This document shows positions 21,222 through 32,800 of a DNA stretch of 64,000 nucleotides, piece after piece. This DNA is from Bos javanicus. Taxonomy: Eukaryota; Chordata; Mammalia; Artiodactyla; Bovidae. The stretch lies in contig NC_083875.1 in the NCBI RefSeq assembly GCF_032452875.1, forward strand, positions 79,382,178 through 79,446,177. Direction: 5' to 3'. Position numbers and translations under genes: made by a program. The notes below the pieces were generated by a model. The model was not told the DNA's origin. It worked only from the letters and a program-made list of their open reading frames with translations, and searched no databases. The first letter of the stretch is position 1; every line of letters begins with the position of its first letter.

Positions 21222-21520
21222 TCACCTATTGGGCGCATATCATATGCCAGGCACTCTTCCTAGCTGCTGCTGCTGCTAAGTCGCTTCAGTTGTGTCCGAC
21301 TCTATGTGACCCCAGTACTGGAGTGGGTTGCCATTGCCTTCTCCGACTCTTCCTAGAACCTCACGTTAATGGTTGGATTTAGCCTTAACAGAAACGCTGA
21401 GTAAATGCTAGTCTTCTCCTCTTCTTCGCACTTACAGATAAGCAATCTGAGAAAGTCAAACAGCCACTAAGTGTCAGAGCCAATATAAATGACTGTCCCA
21501 GATCATACTTTCAATCCTGT
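21222..21520 (-). repeat. MIR SINE, antisense, split by a short BovA
   Basis: The order 'cgcatatcatatgccaggca' then 'acttacagataagcaatctg' then 'agccactaagtgtcagagcc' follows the antisense MIR consensus. An 82-bp BovA copy (21264-21345) lies inside it. A following 'tctgcctctgctacgggcga' near 21560 may be a second, sense-oriented MIR piece. Confidence 0.65.
21264..21345 (-). repeat. Internally deleted BovA SINE (82 bp), 11-bp TSD
   Basis: (GCT)n, the BovA end, then a jump from 'ctatgtgaccccag' straight to 'tactggagtgggttgccatt'. About 50 bases of the normal unit are missing. Perfect direct repeats actcttcctag (21253-21263, 21346-21356) show it as a complete insertion. Confidence 0.9.
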
Positions 21521-21620
21521 TGGTGTCCTAGATGGGGATCTGGAGACATGTACTCTAGATCTGCCTCTGCTACGGGCGAGTCAACTCCCTCGACTGTCCT
21601 CCAGGAGGTGAATATTCTGG

Positions 21621-22577
21621 GTCTGGCTCCACCATAGATGTGTGACTCTGAGCGGGTGTGCAATGGGGGTTATCTCAGCAGGCCTGGGCTGCCCAAGCCC
21701 TGCACACTGTAAAGGTCTTCAGCCCTGAGCGTGCTGAGAAATCTCTGAGTCATGGGAAATTCCTGCTTGGAGTGTCTTTGGGCCACACCAAAGAGTTTAT
21801 GTTAACAATGTGACTTATAATGGGGTCTTTGCCACTTTTTGTCAGTTTGACCTGAGAAGCAGGCTGCAGACTGAATAACTAGAGTCATTCATGTCGGCCT
21901 TGCCTGCTTTGAGGACTAATTCCCCAGAAGAAGCCCTGGATATCAGGCTCAGGTGAGCAACTCTGGTTAGCAAAATTTGCTACATGTTGTCACACTCCTG
22001 TAACCAGGCAAATTAAACCCTATCCATTGACCACACAAGGACACAGCAACTAAAAGCTCACAGGAGTCCTGGTTTTTCCTGGACTCCACCCTGAGTCTAT
22101 TTTTTTTTTCTTTTGCTGATTTAATAAACTGTGATTGTGAGTATAACAACTTTTCCATTTTTCTGAGTTCTGTGAGTCCTAGTGAATTGTGGAGCTAGAG
22201 GGTGAACTTAGTGACCTCTGACATGCCAGCTAACTTACCCCTCCGACCCTTTGCATCTCCATGTGTTACACGAGGGAGCTGACCTGCAGCCCTCCGTGAT
22301 TTCCAAGGGTTCTCCAACTCTGTCTTAAATTCTACTTCGCAATTGTCTCTTTTTTCCTAGTCCCATATGTCCTATTTGCAGTTCTATCTGCGCTAGGGGT
22401 TTCTCTCCAGCTGGTCCTTGCTATTCTTCTCAAACAAAAAAAACTTTTGCTGGTAGAGAAAGTGGTATTGTCATGTCTTCAGAAATATGTTGCAAAGCCC
22501 CTCAGTATCCGTTCATCCCCTCTCTCCATGGTAATGGAACCTATTTTACCTGGGTACCTGCAATAAAGTAAATTTCC
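21621..22577. other. Unrecognised sequence
   Basis: No gene or clear repeat. A T-run at about 22100 and an A-run at about 22435 are present. Short frames only. Confidence 0.35.
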
Positions 22578-23068
22578 CAGCTGGTATGGACTGAATGTTT
22601 GGGTCTTCCCAAAATTATTATGTTGCAACGTTACTCCTCCATGTGATGAAATTGGGAGGTATGATTACGATCTTAGGGATGTAATTAGGATTGGATGAGG
22701 CCATGACTCCAGTATTCTTGCCTGGAGAATCCCATGGACAGAGGAGCATGGCATGCTACAGTCCATGGGGTTGCAAAGAGTTGGACATGACTGAGTGACT
22801 AAATAACATAATAATGAGGGTGAAGTCTTCATGAATGGAATTAGTGCCCTTGTAAGGGTTATGAGAGAGCTCCATGCTCCTTTCTGCTTTCCTCTGTGTA
22901 AGGGCACAACAAGAAGTTGGCCACCTGGAAAAGAGTTCTTACCAGAATCTGACTATGCTAGTACCCTGCCTCAGACTTCCAGCCTCCAGAACTATGAGAA
23001 ATAGATTTCTGCTGTTTATAAGCCATCAGTCTATAGTGTTTTGTTATAGCAGCTTGATCTAAGATACC
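22578..23068 (+). mobile_element. MLT1/MaLR-type solo LTR, split by a BovA
   Basis: Sense pattern: 'ggactgaatgtttgggtctt', 'aatggaattagtgcccttgt', 'tccagcctccagaactatga' and 'tttgttatagcagcttgatc'. Carries a BovA at about 22705-22805. No internal retroviral genes. Confidence 0.75.
22705..22805 (+). repeat. BovA SINE, 5'-truncated, sense
   Basis: Begins at 'actccagtattcttgcctgg', lacking the tRNA-like head, and ends 'gactgagtgactaaataaca'. It splits the LTR after its first 127 bases or so. Confidence 0.88.
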
Positions 23069-23084
23069 AGCCTTCCTGGCAAGT

Positions 23085-23462
23085 AGATGTGGCCACGTGA
23101 CTAAGTGCTGACCTAGAGTATGTGAATAAAAGTGTAATTTATGACTCTTAGGAAATACCTTAAAAGCAGAGGGCACGCCATTTTCATCCCTCCCTCCTGC
23201 CGGTGCCTGGAATGCAGGCACAAATGGTGATGATGGAGTCTGAAAGGCTTCTTTGTCCATCAGGAGGAAGCCACATTCTAAGGGTGGCAGAACAAGGAAA
23301 TGAAAAAAGTCTGGCTCCCTGGGGATTCCATAAAGACACCTCTCAGCCAGGAACTGTCTCCTCCAGAACTCTTTTTCATGAGAGGAAAATAGCATCCATC
23401 TTGTTTAAGCCATTATTATTTTGGATTTTCTGCCACATGGAACTGAGCCTTTCCTAACCAAC
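23085..23462 (+). mobile_element. Old LTR- or MER-type repeat
   Basis: 'atgtggccacgtgactaagt' at the start and 'catcttgtttaagccattat' with 'ggattttctgccacatggaa' at the end look like an ancient mammalian interspersed repeat with an LTR-type 3' end. The family is not named with confidence. Confidence 0.45.
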
Positions 23463-23949
23463 ACAGACTGCCTCTCCCACCTAATGAGAGGTTTAGCAGG
23501 GCTCCCCATCTGAGCCCATCTAGTGCTTGTGCAGGAAAGCCATGATGATTCATTTAAAAGCACTCCATTCAGAATATGATCTTCTCCAATTTCCTACAAA
23601 TCGAATTACTAAGAGACCAATTGGATTTTTCAAGTCCCTCAAAATGTTCTTTTTAGATGTTCTTGGTATTAAATAGTAACAGAACTTGAATGGCATCAAC
23701 AAAACACATAGACGTGATTCTGATGATAAGTTACATAAATCCGGGAGGCAAAGAACCTCAGCAGTGCAGACAGGTGCGGCAGAGATGGAAAACAACAAGC
23801 AGGAACTCGTAGATTCGCCTCTGGCCTCCACCATCTTGACCATCTATTCAGATTCTGGGGCACCTTTCCCATTCCTAGAGAGAGGGAAATCTAAACAGTT
23901 GAAGGTAGTAAAGGAGTAAGAACTGTGATATTCTCATTTCCTGAACCCT

Positions 23950-24062
23950 GCAGTCTCTAGACCCTCAGCTCCTTGAAAACAGAAGCTGAAGTTGCATCTT
24001 ATTCATGGTCAAATACCTCACGCTGAGCACAGTGCCAGGCACAGAGCAAGATCAGTGACAAG
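23950..24062 (+). mobile_element. L2 LINE 3' end
   Basis: 'ctcagctccttgaaaacaga' followed by 'gttgcatcttattcatggtc' and 'gagcacagtgccaggcacag' fits the sense L2 3' end. Confidence 0.65.
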
Positions 24063-24130
24063 GGGCCGGGCTTTGAGCGCCAGCTCCGCCAGCTTCGTAA
24101 CCTGAGCTCCCATAAACATCCTCCTTTTTG

Positions 24131-24375
24131 TGACCATGTATTGAGCCCTTACCATGTGCCTAGCCTTGTGCCAGACACTTTATCATCAACTTCACTAAGC
24201 TTCTCAACAAGCTTATAAAGTAGGTATTGTTGTTCTCCCCGTGTTGCAAATGAAGCACATGAGCCACCAAAAAGTTAAATATCTTGCCCAGAGTTATTCA
24301 GCTCCAAGAGCAGACCGAAGATTCAAACTCAGAAGTCTGACTCAAGAATCCAAGCACTTCACTCTATTCCACCGT
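24131..24375 (-). repeat. MIR SINE, antisense
   Basis: 'gtattgagcccttaccatgt', 'aagtaggtattgttgttctc', 'gagttattcagctccaagag' and 'aagcacttcactctattcca' follow the full antisense MIR order. Near complete. Confidence 0.85.
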
Positions 24376-27260
24376 AAGAGGAAACCATGACACAGATGAT
24401 GGTGGTAATGTTATTAATATTATTAATATTACTATTGATTTGAAAGAAGGGAGGGAGATAACACTGGTGGGAAGCCTGTGTTTGTGCCTGGATCGGGACT
24501 ATCATTTTGATAGTCCTGATTTTGATAGCTTGATCATTTTACTATTTTGTTTCATTTCATCTACACGGAGACTTAGGCCCAATGCACAAATGCAGCAACT
24601 GAGACTCAGCAAGCCCAGATAAATCCCTCAAGACATCACCACTGTAATAGTAGTATCTGGACTTCATTTCCAGTTTCCCTGACCTCCAGGCCCACATCAC
24701 TTTCATTTCTCAGTGCCACCTCCCTGCCCACAACAGGTGGAATGGCCCCTGACCATCACCTCAACTCTTCCTGGAGAACTAACATTTTCAATGCCAACAG
24801 GAGGCAATCATCATTGATGAGGAAAGCTTTAATTTAAAAGTACTAATAATTATAATACTAATAAAAATCATTTACACCCCAACGCATTCCCCAAAACAAT
24901 ATATCTAAGGCAATGTGAAAGGCTGCACAAAAGGTTAATAAGATAATAATTGTCCATGGAGAGGGAAGATGTGGCTAATTAGTCTTAACAAAATCAGCTG
25001 GGTCTTTGGCACAGAGATGGTCCTGAGTCTGAGTTGGTGTTCAGACTCACAAGACACAAAGACTTTGACTTCAGACCACGTTCACTCAGCTGCTGAAACT
25101 GAACTGGGAATGCAGCAGGTACAATCCTTCCAGCTCATCAGGAGAACATGTAGCCACCAGAGGCAGAGGTTCCTTTGCCCCCTCACCCACACGGAACATG
25201 CCTGGCCACCAAAAATGGGAGTCCAGTGTGTGGGATCATCTTGTCACAGCACACAGAGCACCTTGGCTTCCCATTGACATTTTATACCACCCTTATCCTG
25301 TAGGCTCAGTGCATGTTCACCAACTCACAGGGCTCCCCCTGCCCAGAGAAAGTCTCAGAGACACAGATTAGAGACACAGCAGTTCTTATTCATCTTGTCT
25401 CTGTAGTTTCCACCCAACAACACTATGAGGAAGACTATCTCAGAGGTCACCCAGGACTGATGCCAACTCCGGACCCTCAGGTATCAAACTCAAAGATGAA
25501 AAATTCAGAGTTATATTGTATGAGCTCTACAGCAGTGAGAACTGAGATGAAAGTAATGACAAGGCCCAACTCACGTTGGCTTAAACACACAGAGGTTCAT
25601 TTTTCACAAAGCATGGATGTGGTCTATGGATGAAGTCCGTGGAGTCAGTCCGGGGATGCTGTCCTGAGCTGGTGCAGCGGCTAAAGAATGAATCCCAAGG
25701 GTATCAATTTCCATCCACGCTGTTGCCTATGGTTACCAGGCTGTTGCCTATGGTTACCGTATCAGGAAGCAAAGGCTCTCCCCCACAATCCCAGAAGACA
25801 CCCTCTCACACTTCACTCATGGCGTCACAGCCACCAGGGGATAGCTGCAAGGGAATCAGGGAAAGTGAGTGTTTGTAGCTGGGCACAGAGCTGCTCCAAA
25901 CAAAATGGGGTTCTGTTAGTAAGGAAGAAGGGAAGATTGGATAATAGGTAATTAGGCAGATAATCAGCAATTTCTCTCACATATGGCAACCTTGAAAAGA
26001 GTCCTCAAATCCACCAGGCCCCATATGATTTTAGGCAGCCTGCTCTGCACACATGGGCCTCTTGCTGGAAGGAAAATCTCCCTCCCTCCTACCCAGGCCT
26101 CCTCCTCTTGCTCCCATGAGACTGCACTGAAAAACACAGGTCTCTTCCTCCACACACCCCTCATTCCCTGAGCTAGCTGTCAGCTGTTAGGGAAACCACC
26201 AAGGAATTTATATTCCAGACCTCGTTTTTAGAGCTTCAGTAAGGGCCTGATTTTACAACTGGAATTTAGAAAGAATGTTCAAGATCACAGCATTTCTCTG
26301 GCTGAGTTGGGGCCACCATGCCCTCAGGCAGGTCCCTGGGTTTGGTTCATTTTATTTTGCCAACAAAATGCTGGCCTTGAAGTCACGTTCCAAAGACAAA
26401 ATGGCTAGCATGACCTGATATTTCTTCAGGTGTCTGGGCACCATAAACGGAGTGTACGTTAACCTAGTCTAATGAAAGCCAGCTTTGTAGGTAGTGAGCT
26501 CCCTGATATGGGAAGCAGCCAACAGTTTGGCCCGCCACTTCTGAAAGGCAGCAGAATGTGCATGTATCAGAAAAAGTTTGGACGTTCCATCCAGCTCCAA
26601 AAGTCAACGCTTCAGCTCTTTGTGGTTTGCTTTAGTTTCCCTCTTAAAACAGCATCGGGCAAAAATTGTGGGGCTCCCAACTTAGGGAGAGATGAGTCAC
26701 AGAGTTTAAAAATTGGGTTAAAGAAAGTTTGGTGGTAAATTCGTCTTGAGGTTGACTGGGATGAAATTCTAGATGGTTCTCCTGGGCATCAATTTAGAAG
26801 TTTTCTTTAAAATCTTGTGAGAAGAGATGCCTCACGGCAACTTTATAAGGGTTGTTGGTGTCTGGCGAATGTCTCTCAAGGATTTTCCAAACCAGCTCAG
26901 ATTTCAGAAAGGACAGACTGAAGGGATAGGAAATTTTGTAACCACTGTTAACTATAAAACTAACAATATTAAACTAATTTTTCTTCTCCTTCAGGTGGGG
27001 CAATCTGAGATTGGAAAGAGAAGGCATTATTGAAGGTAAAAGAGGATATCCTTAGTATAAAGTTCTAAAAATCTTAATCCTAGGGTTTTAGAACCTACAA
27101 GTCCTGTGAGCAAGGTGCACGAGTCTCTATTGTGCTCTAAATCAAATCAAACCTGCTTCTACACAAGTGAGTCCTAAGATAAGGAATATTTGGAGAAGAT
27201 AGATAAATGTAATTTTTTTGTCATTGGAAGAATATTTAGAAACTAATAACCCATATGTGG
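24376..27260. other. Low-copy sequence, no gene recognised
   Basis: About 2.9 kb with no clear repeat family. Short frames (up to 106 codons, 24969-25878) on the plus strand have no domain signal. A 21-bp tandem duplication lies at 25720-25758. The part near 25560-25800 may be an old LTR (cttaaacacacagaggttca), but weakly. Confidence 0.4.
25720..25758. repeat. 21-bp tandem duplication
   Basis: The unit ctgttgcctatggttaccag is repeated directly (25720-25740, 25741-25758, second copy 18 bases). Each copy contains gttgcctatggttac, which resembles, imperfectly, the two half-sites of an RFX X-box. Confidence 0.85.
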
Positions 27261-27711
27261 TAGATTGATTACAAAAACAGGGTTCAATTATTCACCACTT
27301 TCTGTAGCCACACCCTTTAACTTGTGACCTTACAGCTCCATCTGTCAAGATAGAGTGTATTTCTCCAGGCTGGATCTGGGCCAGAACTTCTGACCAGTAG
27401 AATGTAGGAGGAATGACAATGTGTCAATTCTAATTCTAGGCCTCAAGAGAACTTGCTCACTTCTTATGTTTTTCAGAACCTTACTGCTGCCATGAAAACA
27501 AGGCCAGGCTAGCCTTCTAGAGGATAAGAGAGCTCATAGACAAGCATCCACTTATCCCAGCAAAGCCAGCTTAGATCAGCCTACAGCCAGCCAGCCTCCT
27601 ATCAAGTGAGAAAGACCAGCCAAGATCAGCCAAGTTGCCTGCCTGGCCCACAGCTAACCTCACAGACATGAAGGAGTCTGTCAAGGAGCTGAAGAACCCA
27701 TAGATTAGTGA

Positions 27712-27926
27712 CCAACTGTTGGTTAGTCTCTAAGTCACGTCTGACTCTTTCAACTTCATAGACTGTAGCCCACCAGGCCCCTTCTGTCCATAGCATTTCC
27801 CAGGCAAGAATACTGGAGTGGGTTGCCATTTCCTTCTCCAGGGAATCTTCTTGACTCAGGGATCGAACTCGTGTCTTCTGCGTTGGCAAATGGATTCTTT
27901 ACCTCTGAGCCATCAAGGACGCCTTT
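27712..27926 (-). repeat. Bov-tA SINE, antisense
   Basis: Antisense element with a gttggttagtctctaagtca tail/body and inverted head ending 'gccatcaaggacgcc'. Flanks gtgaccaa and gtgagcaa are a possible TSD with one mismatch. Confidence 0.88.
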
Positions 27927-27958
27927 GTGAGCAATAATAAATGTTAATTATTTTAATC

Positions 27959-28157
27959 CAAAGTTGGAAAACTTTGTCCAAAAAGGACCAGGTAGTAAAT
28001 ATTCTAGGTTTGACAAGCTATATATACAGTCTCTGTTGCATATTCTTTTTGTGTATTTTAAACACTTTAAAATATTTAAAATGATTCCCAGTTTGTGAGC
28101 CCTATGAAAACATGCCACGGGCTGTATTTGGCCCATGGGACAGTTTGCCAACCCTTG
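27959..28157 (+). mobile_element. hAT-Charlie-type non-autonomous DNA transposon
   Basis: Starts 'caaagttggaaaactttgtc' and ends 'cagtttgccaacccttg', imperfect inverted ends. Internal 'ggaccaggtagtaaatattc' and 'tgtatttggcccatgggaca' are shared in pattern with the element at 43216. Flanks ttttaatc (27951-27958) and ttttaaac (28158-28165) match at 7 of 8, the hAT target-site length. Confidence 0.82.
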
Positions 28158-28673
28158 TTTTAAACCACTGAGCTTTGGGATGTGTTGCTACACAGTAATA
28201 GTTAACATGCCATGTGGGTTTTGTGTGCTTTTATTTCTTGTTCCCTTGCAGACAGAAACTAAACCATCAGGGTAATTGCCTCTGAGATGAAGACATTGGT
28301 TGATATTGGAAACAAAACGGCCATTGATCAACTTGGAATCTTAAAGCTGATATTCTTAGTTTCTTTAATAAAACAATAGCCTGAAAGTTGGTTTTTAAGA
28401 TGAGGGAGATTTCTGAATTTCAGGGACTAATGGCTATGATTATGGGGTTCCAGAGAAGAGTGCAAGATCAGATCCAAAAAGTTAGATAGGACCAACCTTG
28501 CATCAGTGGGATCAGTTGCTAGAGGGGAACAGAGAGGCCATTCTGCAGCAGAGACCAGCCAGGAGCCAGGGACAGAGTGAGTCTGCCCCTTTACCTACAA
28601 CCATGAAGTCAGGTACCCTGGTCACCTATACCCACAGATAGCATGCTATGGAGAAGGGTAAAGGAAGGCAGGA

Positions 28674-28745
28674 AGAGGGGAAGAAAGGGAGGGAGGGAAG
28701 GAAGGAAGGGGAAAAAAGGAGAGAAAGGAAAAAGGAAAAGGAAGA
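28674..28745. repeat. Purine-rich low-complexity tract
   Basis: About 70 bases almost entirely A and G with GGAA-type repeats. Such a mirror-like purine tract can form triplex DNA and is likely length-variable. Confidence 0.85.
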
Positions 28746-28898
28746 TTGAGCATTTATTTAGTCATGCTTACAGAGAATGAATAAGCCATTTTAAGTCATG
28801 TGATTGGACTGAGGTTATTGGATTGGACTAAATTTAGTTTTTCCTTATGACTCAGTGGGTTGGAAACTTAAATAATGATAGTCACTTGTAGGAAACAA

Positions 28899-29565
28899 TA
28901 TATGCCAAATTATGTCCCTGCAAACATAGGGGCTTTCCTGGTGGTTCAGATGGTAAAGAGTCTGCCTGCAGTGCAGGAGACCCAGGTTCAATTCCTGGGT
29001 CAGGAAGATTCCCCCAGAGAAGGGAATGGCAACCCATTCCAGTATTCTTGCCTTGAGAATTCCGTGAGAGGAGCCTGGTGGGCTACAGTCTATGGGGTCA
29101 CAAAGAGTCAGAAATGACTGAGCAACTAACACTTTCACTTTCAAGCACAGATGGAAATCCTAACCCCCAGCACCTGTGAATGGGACCTTATTTGAAAACA
29201 GGGTCTTTGCAGATGTAATCAAATTAACATAAGGTCATTAGGATGAGCCCTAATCCAATATGGCTGTGTTATTGTGAGAAGAGGACATAGACATGCAAGA
29301 GAAGATGATCATATGATGGAGGGGCTAAGATTGAAGTTATGCAGTTGCAAACCATGGAACATGTAGGATTGCTAGCAGTTCAGAAGCTAAGAGAAAAGCA
29401 TGGAGCCTGTGAGGAAAGCCCTGGGTGCCAAGCTCGGCCCTCCTGACCCCCAGATTTCAACTTCCAGCCTCCAGAATTCTGAGGGAATAAGTAAGCCTCT
29501 CTTGTTTAAACCACCCCATTTATGGTATTTTGTTACAACTGCCACACGAAACTATTTAATACAGA
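28899..29565 (+). mobile_element. MLT1-type solo LTR, split by a Bov-tA
   Basis: 5' part 'aaattatgtccctgcaaaca', then after the SINE 'ggaaatcctaacccccagca', 'agggtctttgcagatgtaat', 'gagccctaatccaatatggc' and 'cttccagcctccagaattct'. This is a clear sense MLT1 order and the best preserved LTR in the window. Confidence 0.82.
28930..29141 (+). repeat. Bov-tA SINE, sense
   Basis: Complete Bov-tA with head 'gggctttcctggtggttcag' and tail of cactttcactttcaa. Flanks caaacatag (28921-28929) and caagcacag (29142-29150) are a plausible 9-bp TSD with two mismatches. Confidence 0.92.
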
Positions 29566-30857
29566 ATCCATTTCTTTTTCAAGGAAAATAGTCACATCTC
29601 CTAATCAATACTGATAATGATTTCAACACTGTTTTTCTTAATCTCACTTCTGAAATTCAAAGTAGTCTTCAAGGGTCCCTCAAACTAAGGCAGAGATGGA
29701 AGCATTATTTTACACCACAGAGTGGACAAGATGAACATGGAGACCTAGGGCGATGGCATAGTCTCTGAAGACCTGTTTGGGTTTGGGTTTTGAAAAGGAA
29801 GGGCTGGGTTTTTTTAAAGTGTTTTCTGAGAATACTTCTTCAGGATCCTAACTGGTGTGCAATTAAGATCATCTAGACAGCCAAGACTCCTGAACCCTGT
29901 CCTCAGAGATCTTGACTCACTTTGTTTAGAGAAGGAAATCCAAGAATCTACATATTTAGCAAAGACCTTTTAGTGGTTCTCGAGAAGCAGATAGAAAAAC
30001 CCTCCCCAGAAGCAGCCAGGGAAGACCCCAGCTTTCAAAGGTGGCAAGGAGGTCCCATGCTTCTCCTGTCCACTTGGGAAGCTGTCCCACTGTGAGGACT
30101 GGCTTTTGGGCATAAAGATGCTCCTCACCTGTGGCGTCTCTTGGGGAGGAAGAGAGGCAGGGCTGAAGCAGCCTCATCCCTGGTCCTCTCTCCTTTTCCA
30201 AATTAGGACCCAGGACTAGACTCTGGGGAAAAGGCGCCCCCTGGTGGCCATGCTTAGTTTTCCAGGTATTCATGTCAGGAGCTAATCATTCCCACATAAA
30301 CAGATGACACTCTATCAATAACACAGGGCAATGGAGCAACTTATTGTGATCTTGACTCATATGGTAATAAATATGAAATAGGAACACAGAAATGGAACTT
30401 CCACAGGAAATGGTAATTGCATTTTATGGGTCTTAAATTTCATACCAGAAGAGAAAATCACTAATGGGTTCTGAAGAGCTAAAGCCAGGGTCTTATTTTT
30501 TTTTTTCAAAGCTCTTGCAGAAGAAAGCAAGACAAAAGTGTAGAACACAGGGTAGAGTTAGTATGAGGTCAGTGGGAGTCAAGACATTTGGAACAAAAAA
30601 CCTCTGTGTAGTTTTAACAGGAAATTTTTTTGAGCAGTATAAATCAAAAGAAATTAAGATTTTTTAAATGCATTTAATTTTTCAAAGCAGCAAACAGCTA
30701 TTACAAATGAATTGTATTTTCTCCTCCCTACCCCATTTCATGGGTTAAATTACAAAATAGAAAAATAATGAATCCCATAGTTCAGTCCTTGGGCTCAACC
30801 AATTTCTATTGTTTGCAAGCATCTGTGTATTCATGATAAGATAATTTCATAATCTGA
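29566..30857. other. Low-copy sequence, no gene recognised
   Basis: No repeat or exon recognised. A minus-strand frame of 105 codons (29956-30273) has no visible domain. A T-run lies at about 30496. Confidence 0.4.
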
Positions 30858-31035
30858 CTAAACACCTACTATATGTCAGGCCATTCATATGTGTTATCTC
30901 TGATCATCTGAAAACTTCTACAAGTTAGATACTACTAATTATACTTTTCAGATGAGTAACTGATGTTCAAAACAGTTAAATAAACTCACAGTATATAGTG
31001 AATGAGGCAGAATTAGACCGAGTCTAGAACTCAAG
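30858..31035 (-). repeat. MIR SINE, antisense
   Basis: 'aaacacctactatatgtcag', 'tttcagatgagtaactgatg' and 'gaatgaggcagaattagacc' follow the antisense MIR order, with moderate divergence. Confidence 0.75.
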
Positions 31036-31129
31036 GACTTCTTCAGTTCTTGCTCACTTCTCTGAAGAACTTGACACGTCTTGAAACTTCATTTTCCATA
31101 CACAAAAAAGTACTTATGGGAATGGGGAA

Positions 31130-31305
31130 TTGATGTTAAATGTGCGTGAGTTATCTCACAGGGGTAGCAAAATGTTCTAAAACTGGGTTGTGGTAATAGT
31201 TGTACAATTCAGTAAACTTAATTAAAATTATTAACTTGCACACTTAAAATTGGTAAAGTTTATGATATGTAATCTATATCTCAATAAAGCAAATATAATG
31301 TGAAA
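31130..31305 (+). mobile_element. Ancient L1 3' UTR end
   Basis: 'gcaaaatgttctaaaactgg', 'tgtggtaatagttgtacaat' and 'gtaatctatatctcaataaa' are the characteristic end of L1M 3' UTRs in sense orientation. Confidence 0.8.
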
Positions 31306-31339
31306 GAAAAATTAATATACTGAAACCAAAAGTAGAATG

Positions 31340-31740
31340 ATAATGTGTGTGTGTTAGTCGCTCAGTGGTGTCCAACTCTTTGCAACCCCACAGACTGTAG
31401 TCCACCAGGCTCCTCTGTCCATGGGATTCTTCAGGCAAGAATACTGGAGTTGGGAGAATGGCGTTAAAACATGTATAATATCATATAAGAAATGAATCGC
31501 CATTCCAGGTTCGATGCAGGATACAGGAAGCTTGGGGCTGGTGCACTGGGATGACCCAGAGGGATGGTATGGGGAGGGCGGTGGAAGGGGGTTTCAGGAT
31601 GGGGAACACGTGTACACCCGTGGCAGATGCATGTTAATGTATGGCAAAACCAATACAATATTGTAAAGTAAAAAAAAAAGATAAAAGATTAAAAAAAAAG
31701 AAAAAGAATACTGGAGTGGCTTGCCATTCCCTTCTCCATT
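31340..31740 (-). repeat. BovA SINE, antisense, split by an L1 end
   Basis: Antisense BovA body from 'gtgttagtcgctcagtggtg' to 'aagaatactggagt', resuming after the L1 insert with 'ggcttgccattcccttctcc'. The head is missing. Confidence 0.88.
31451..31703 (+). mobile_element. Ruminant L1 3' end with A-rich tail, 14-bp TSD
   Basis: 'gaatcgccattccaggttcg', 'gacccagagggatggtatgg' and 'aatacaatattgtaaagtaa' are the 3' end of ruminant L1, followed by an impure A-tail. Perfect 14-bp direct repeats aagaatactggagt (31437-31450, 31704-31717) lie within the host SINE. Low divergence suggests a relatively recent event. Confidence 0.93.
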
Positions 31741-31777
31741 CCCTTCTCTCTTATAATAAGATATAAGAGTCTAAAAG

Positions 31778-32122
31778 AGGGACTTCTCTGATGGTCCAGT
31801 GGTAAGAATCCGCCTTGCAATGCAAGGGACATCAGTTCAATTTCTGGTGTCCCTTGGAAAAACCCACGTACCACGGAGCAAAAAAGCTTGTGCACCGCAA
31901 CTGCTAAGCCTGTGTGCTTGAGCTCTCAAGCCGCAACTACTGAGCCCATGTGCAGCAACTACTGAAGCCTGCGCACCCTAGAGCCTGCACTTCACAACGA
32001 GAGGAATCACCACAGTGAACAGCCCACACAACTCAACTAGAGAGTAGCCCCCACTCGCCGCAACTAGAGAAAGCCAGCACACAGCAAGGGACTAATGCAG
32101 CCAAAAATGAAATAAGTAAAAA
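31778..32122 (+). repeat. CHR-1-type SINE, sense
   Basis: Head 'gggacttctctgatggtcca', then the CHR-1 body with repeated 'gcaactactgagcccatgtg'-like modules and 'gtagcccccactcgccgcaa', ending 'cagccaaaaatgaaataagt'. Flanks agagtctaa and agagtcgaa suggest a short TSD. Confidence 0.9.
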
Positions 32123-32132
32123 AGAGTCGAAG

Positions 32133-32792
32133 GGAGACACATCTGGATAAATTTGTTTTTCCATAAACTTGGAAATAAGATTAAGGGTAGCCCTGATGGA
32201 GAGAGAATTGCCCTCAGCAGAGCAGGCCCCGGGCTTTATGGTAAAGATAGATTTGCCTACTTCAGGCTTCCTCTGTGACTGAATTTCTCTATTCAGTGAT
32301 AACCACTTTTCCAGTGGTTATCCAGCTTTATGTGGCTCTTATTTTTACCCTCCTAACAAAACCTGTTTGCAAAAATTTGTTTATACTAATGTGTAAATGA
32401 CTAACTTGTACATAAAGGATCTCCTTTCTGAAGGACATACAGGTAATTTTAAAACTCCAAATATGCAATCATCCTTTCTGTACTGAAGAACACAACAGAA
32501 CATTTCACTTGGATGTCCAAGTTACTTCAAAATCAACAAACAAAATTCAAACCCGTTATTATTGCATCTCCAACTGCCCCACTGGTCTGGAGTCTCCCCA
32601 TTTTAACTTTCCTAACTGTACTTATTATCCATGTTTCTCTCTCTCCAGGTCTCAGCCATTCGTAATGTCCTCCATTTCCAAGTACTTCTGGGAAATTCCA
32701 AAGATTATGTCTTATCAGTTCTTAGAGCATCTGAACCTATCATATGACATCTGCCAATTTTTATCTTCTGCTGTTGCTCCAACCCCTCCATC
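32133..32792. other. Unrecognised sequence
   Basis: A plus-strand frame of 137 codons (32509-32922) begins here but runs into the hAT element. It has no recognised domain and is likely chance. Confidence 0.35.
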
Positions 32793-32800
32793 AGATACAC

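Larger units (their letters stand above)
27275..28209 (+). mobile_element. Old LTR (MaLR-like), split by a SINE and a hAT element
   Basis: Starts near 'gggttcaattattcaccact'. The end reads 'gcaataataaatgttaatta', then after the hAT insert 'ttttaaaccactgagctttg' and 'gttgctacacagtaatagtt', a typical LTR 3' end. Contains Bov-tA (about 27712-27926) and a hAT element (27959-28157). Confidence 0.6.
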
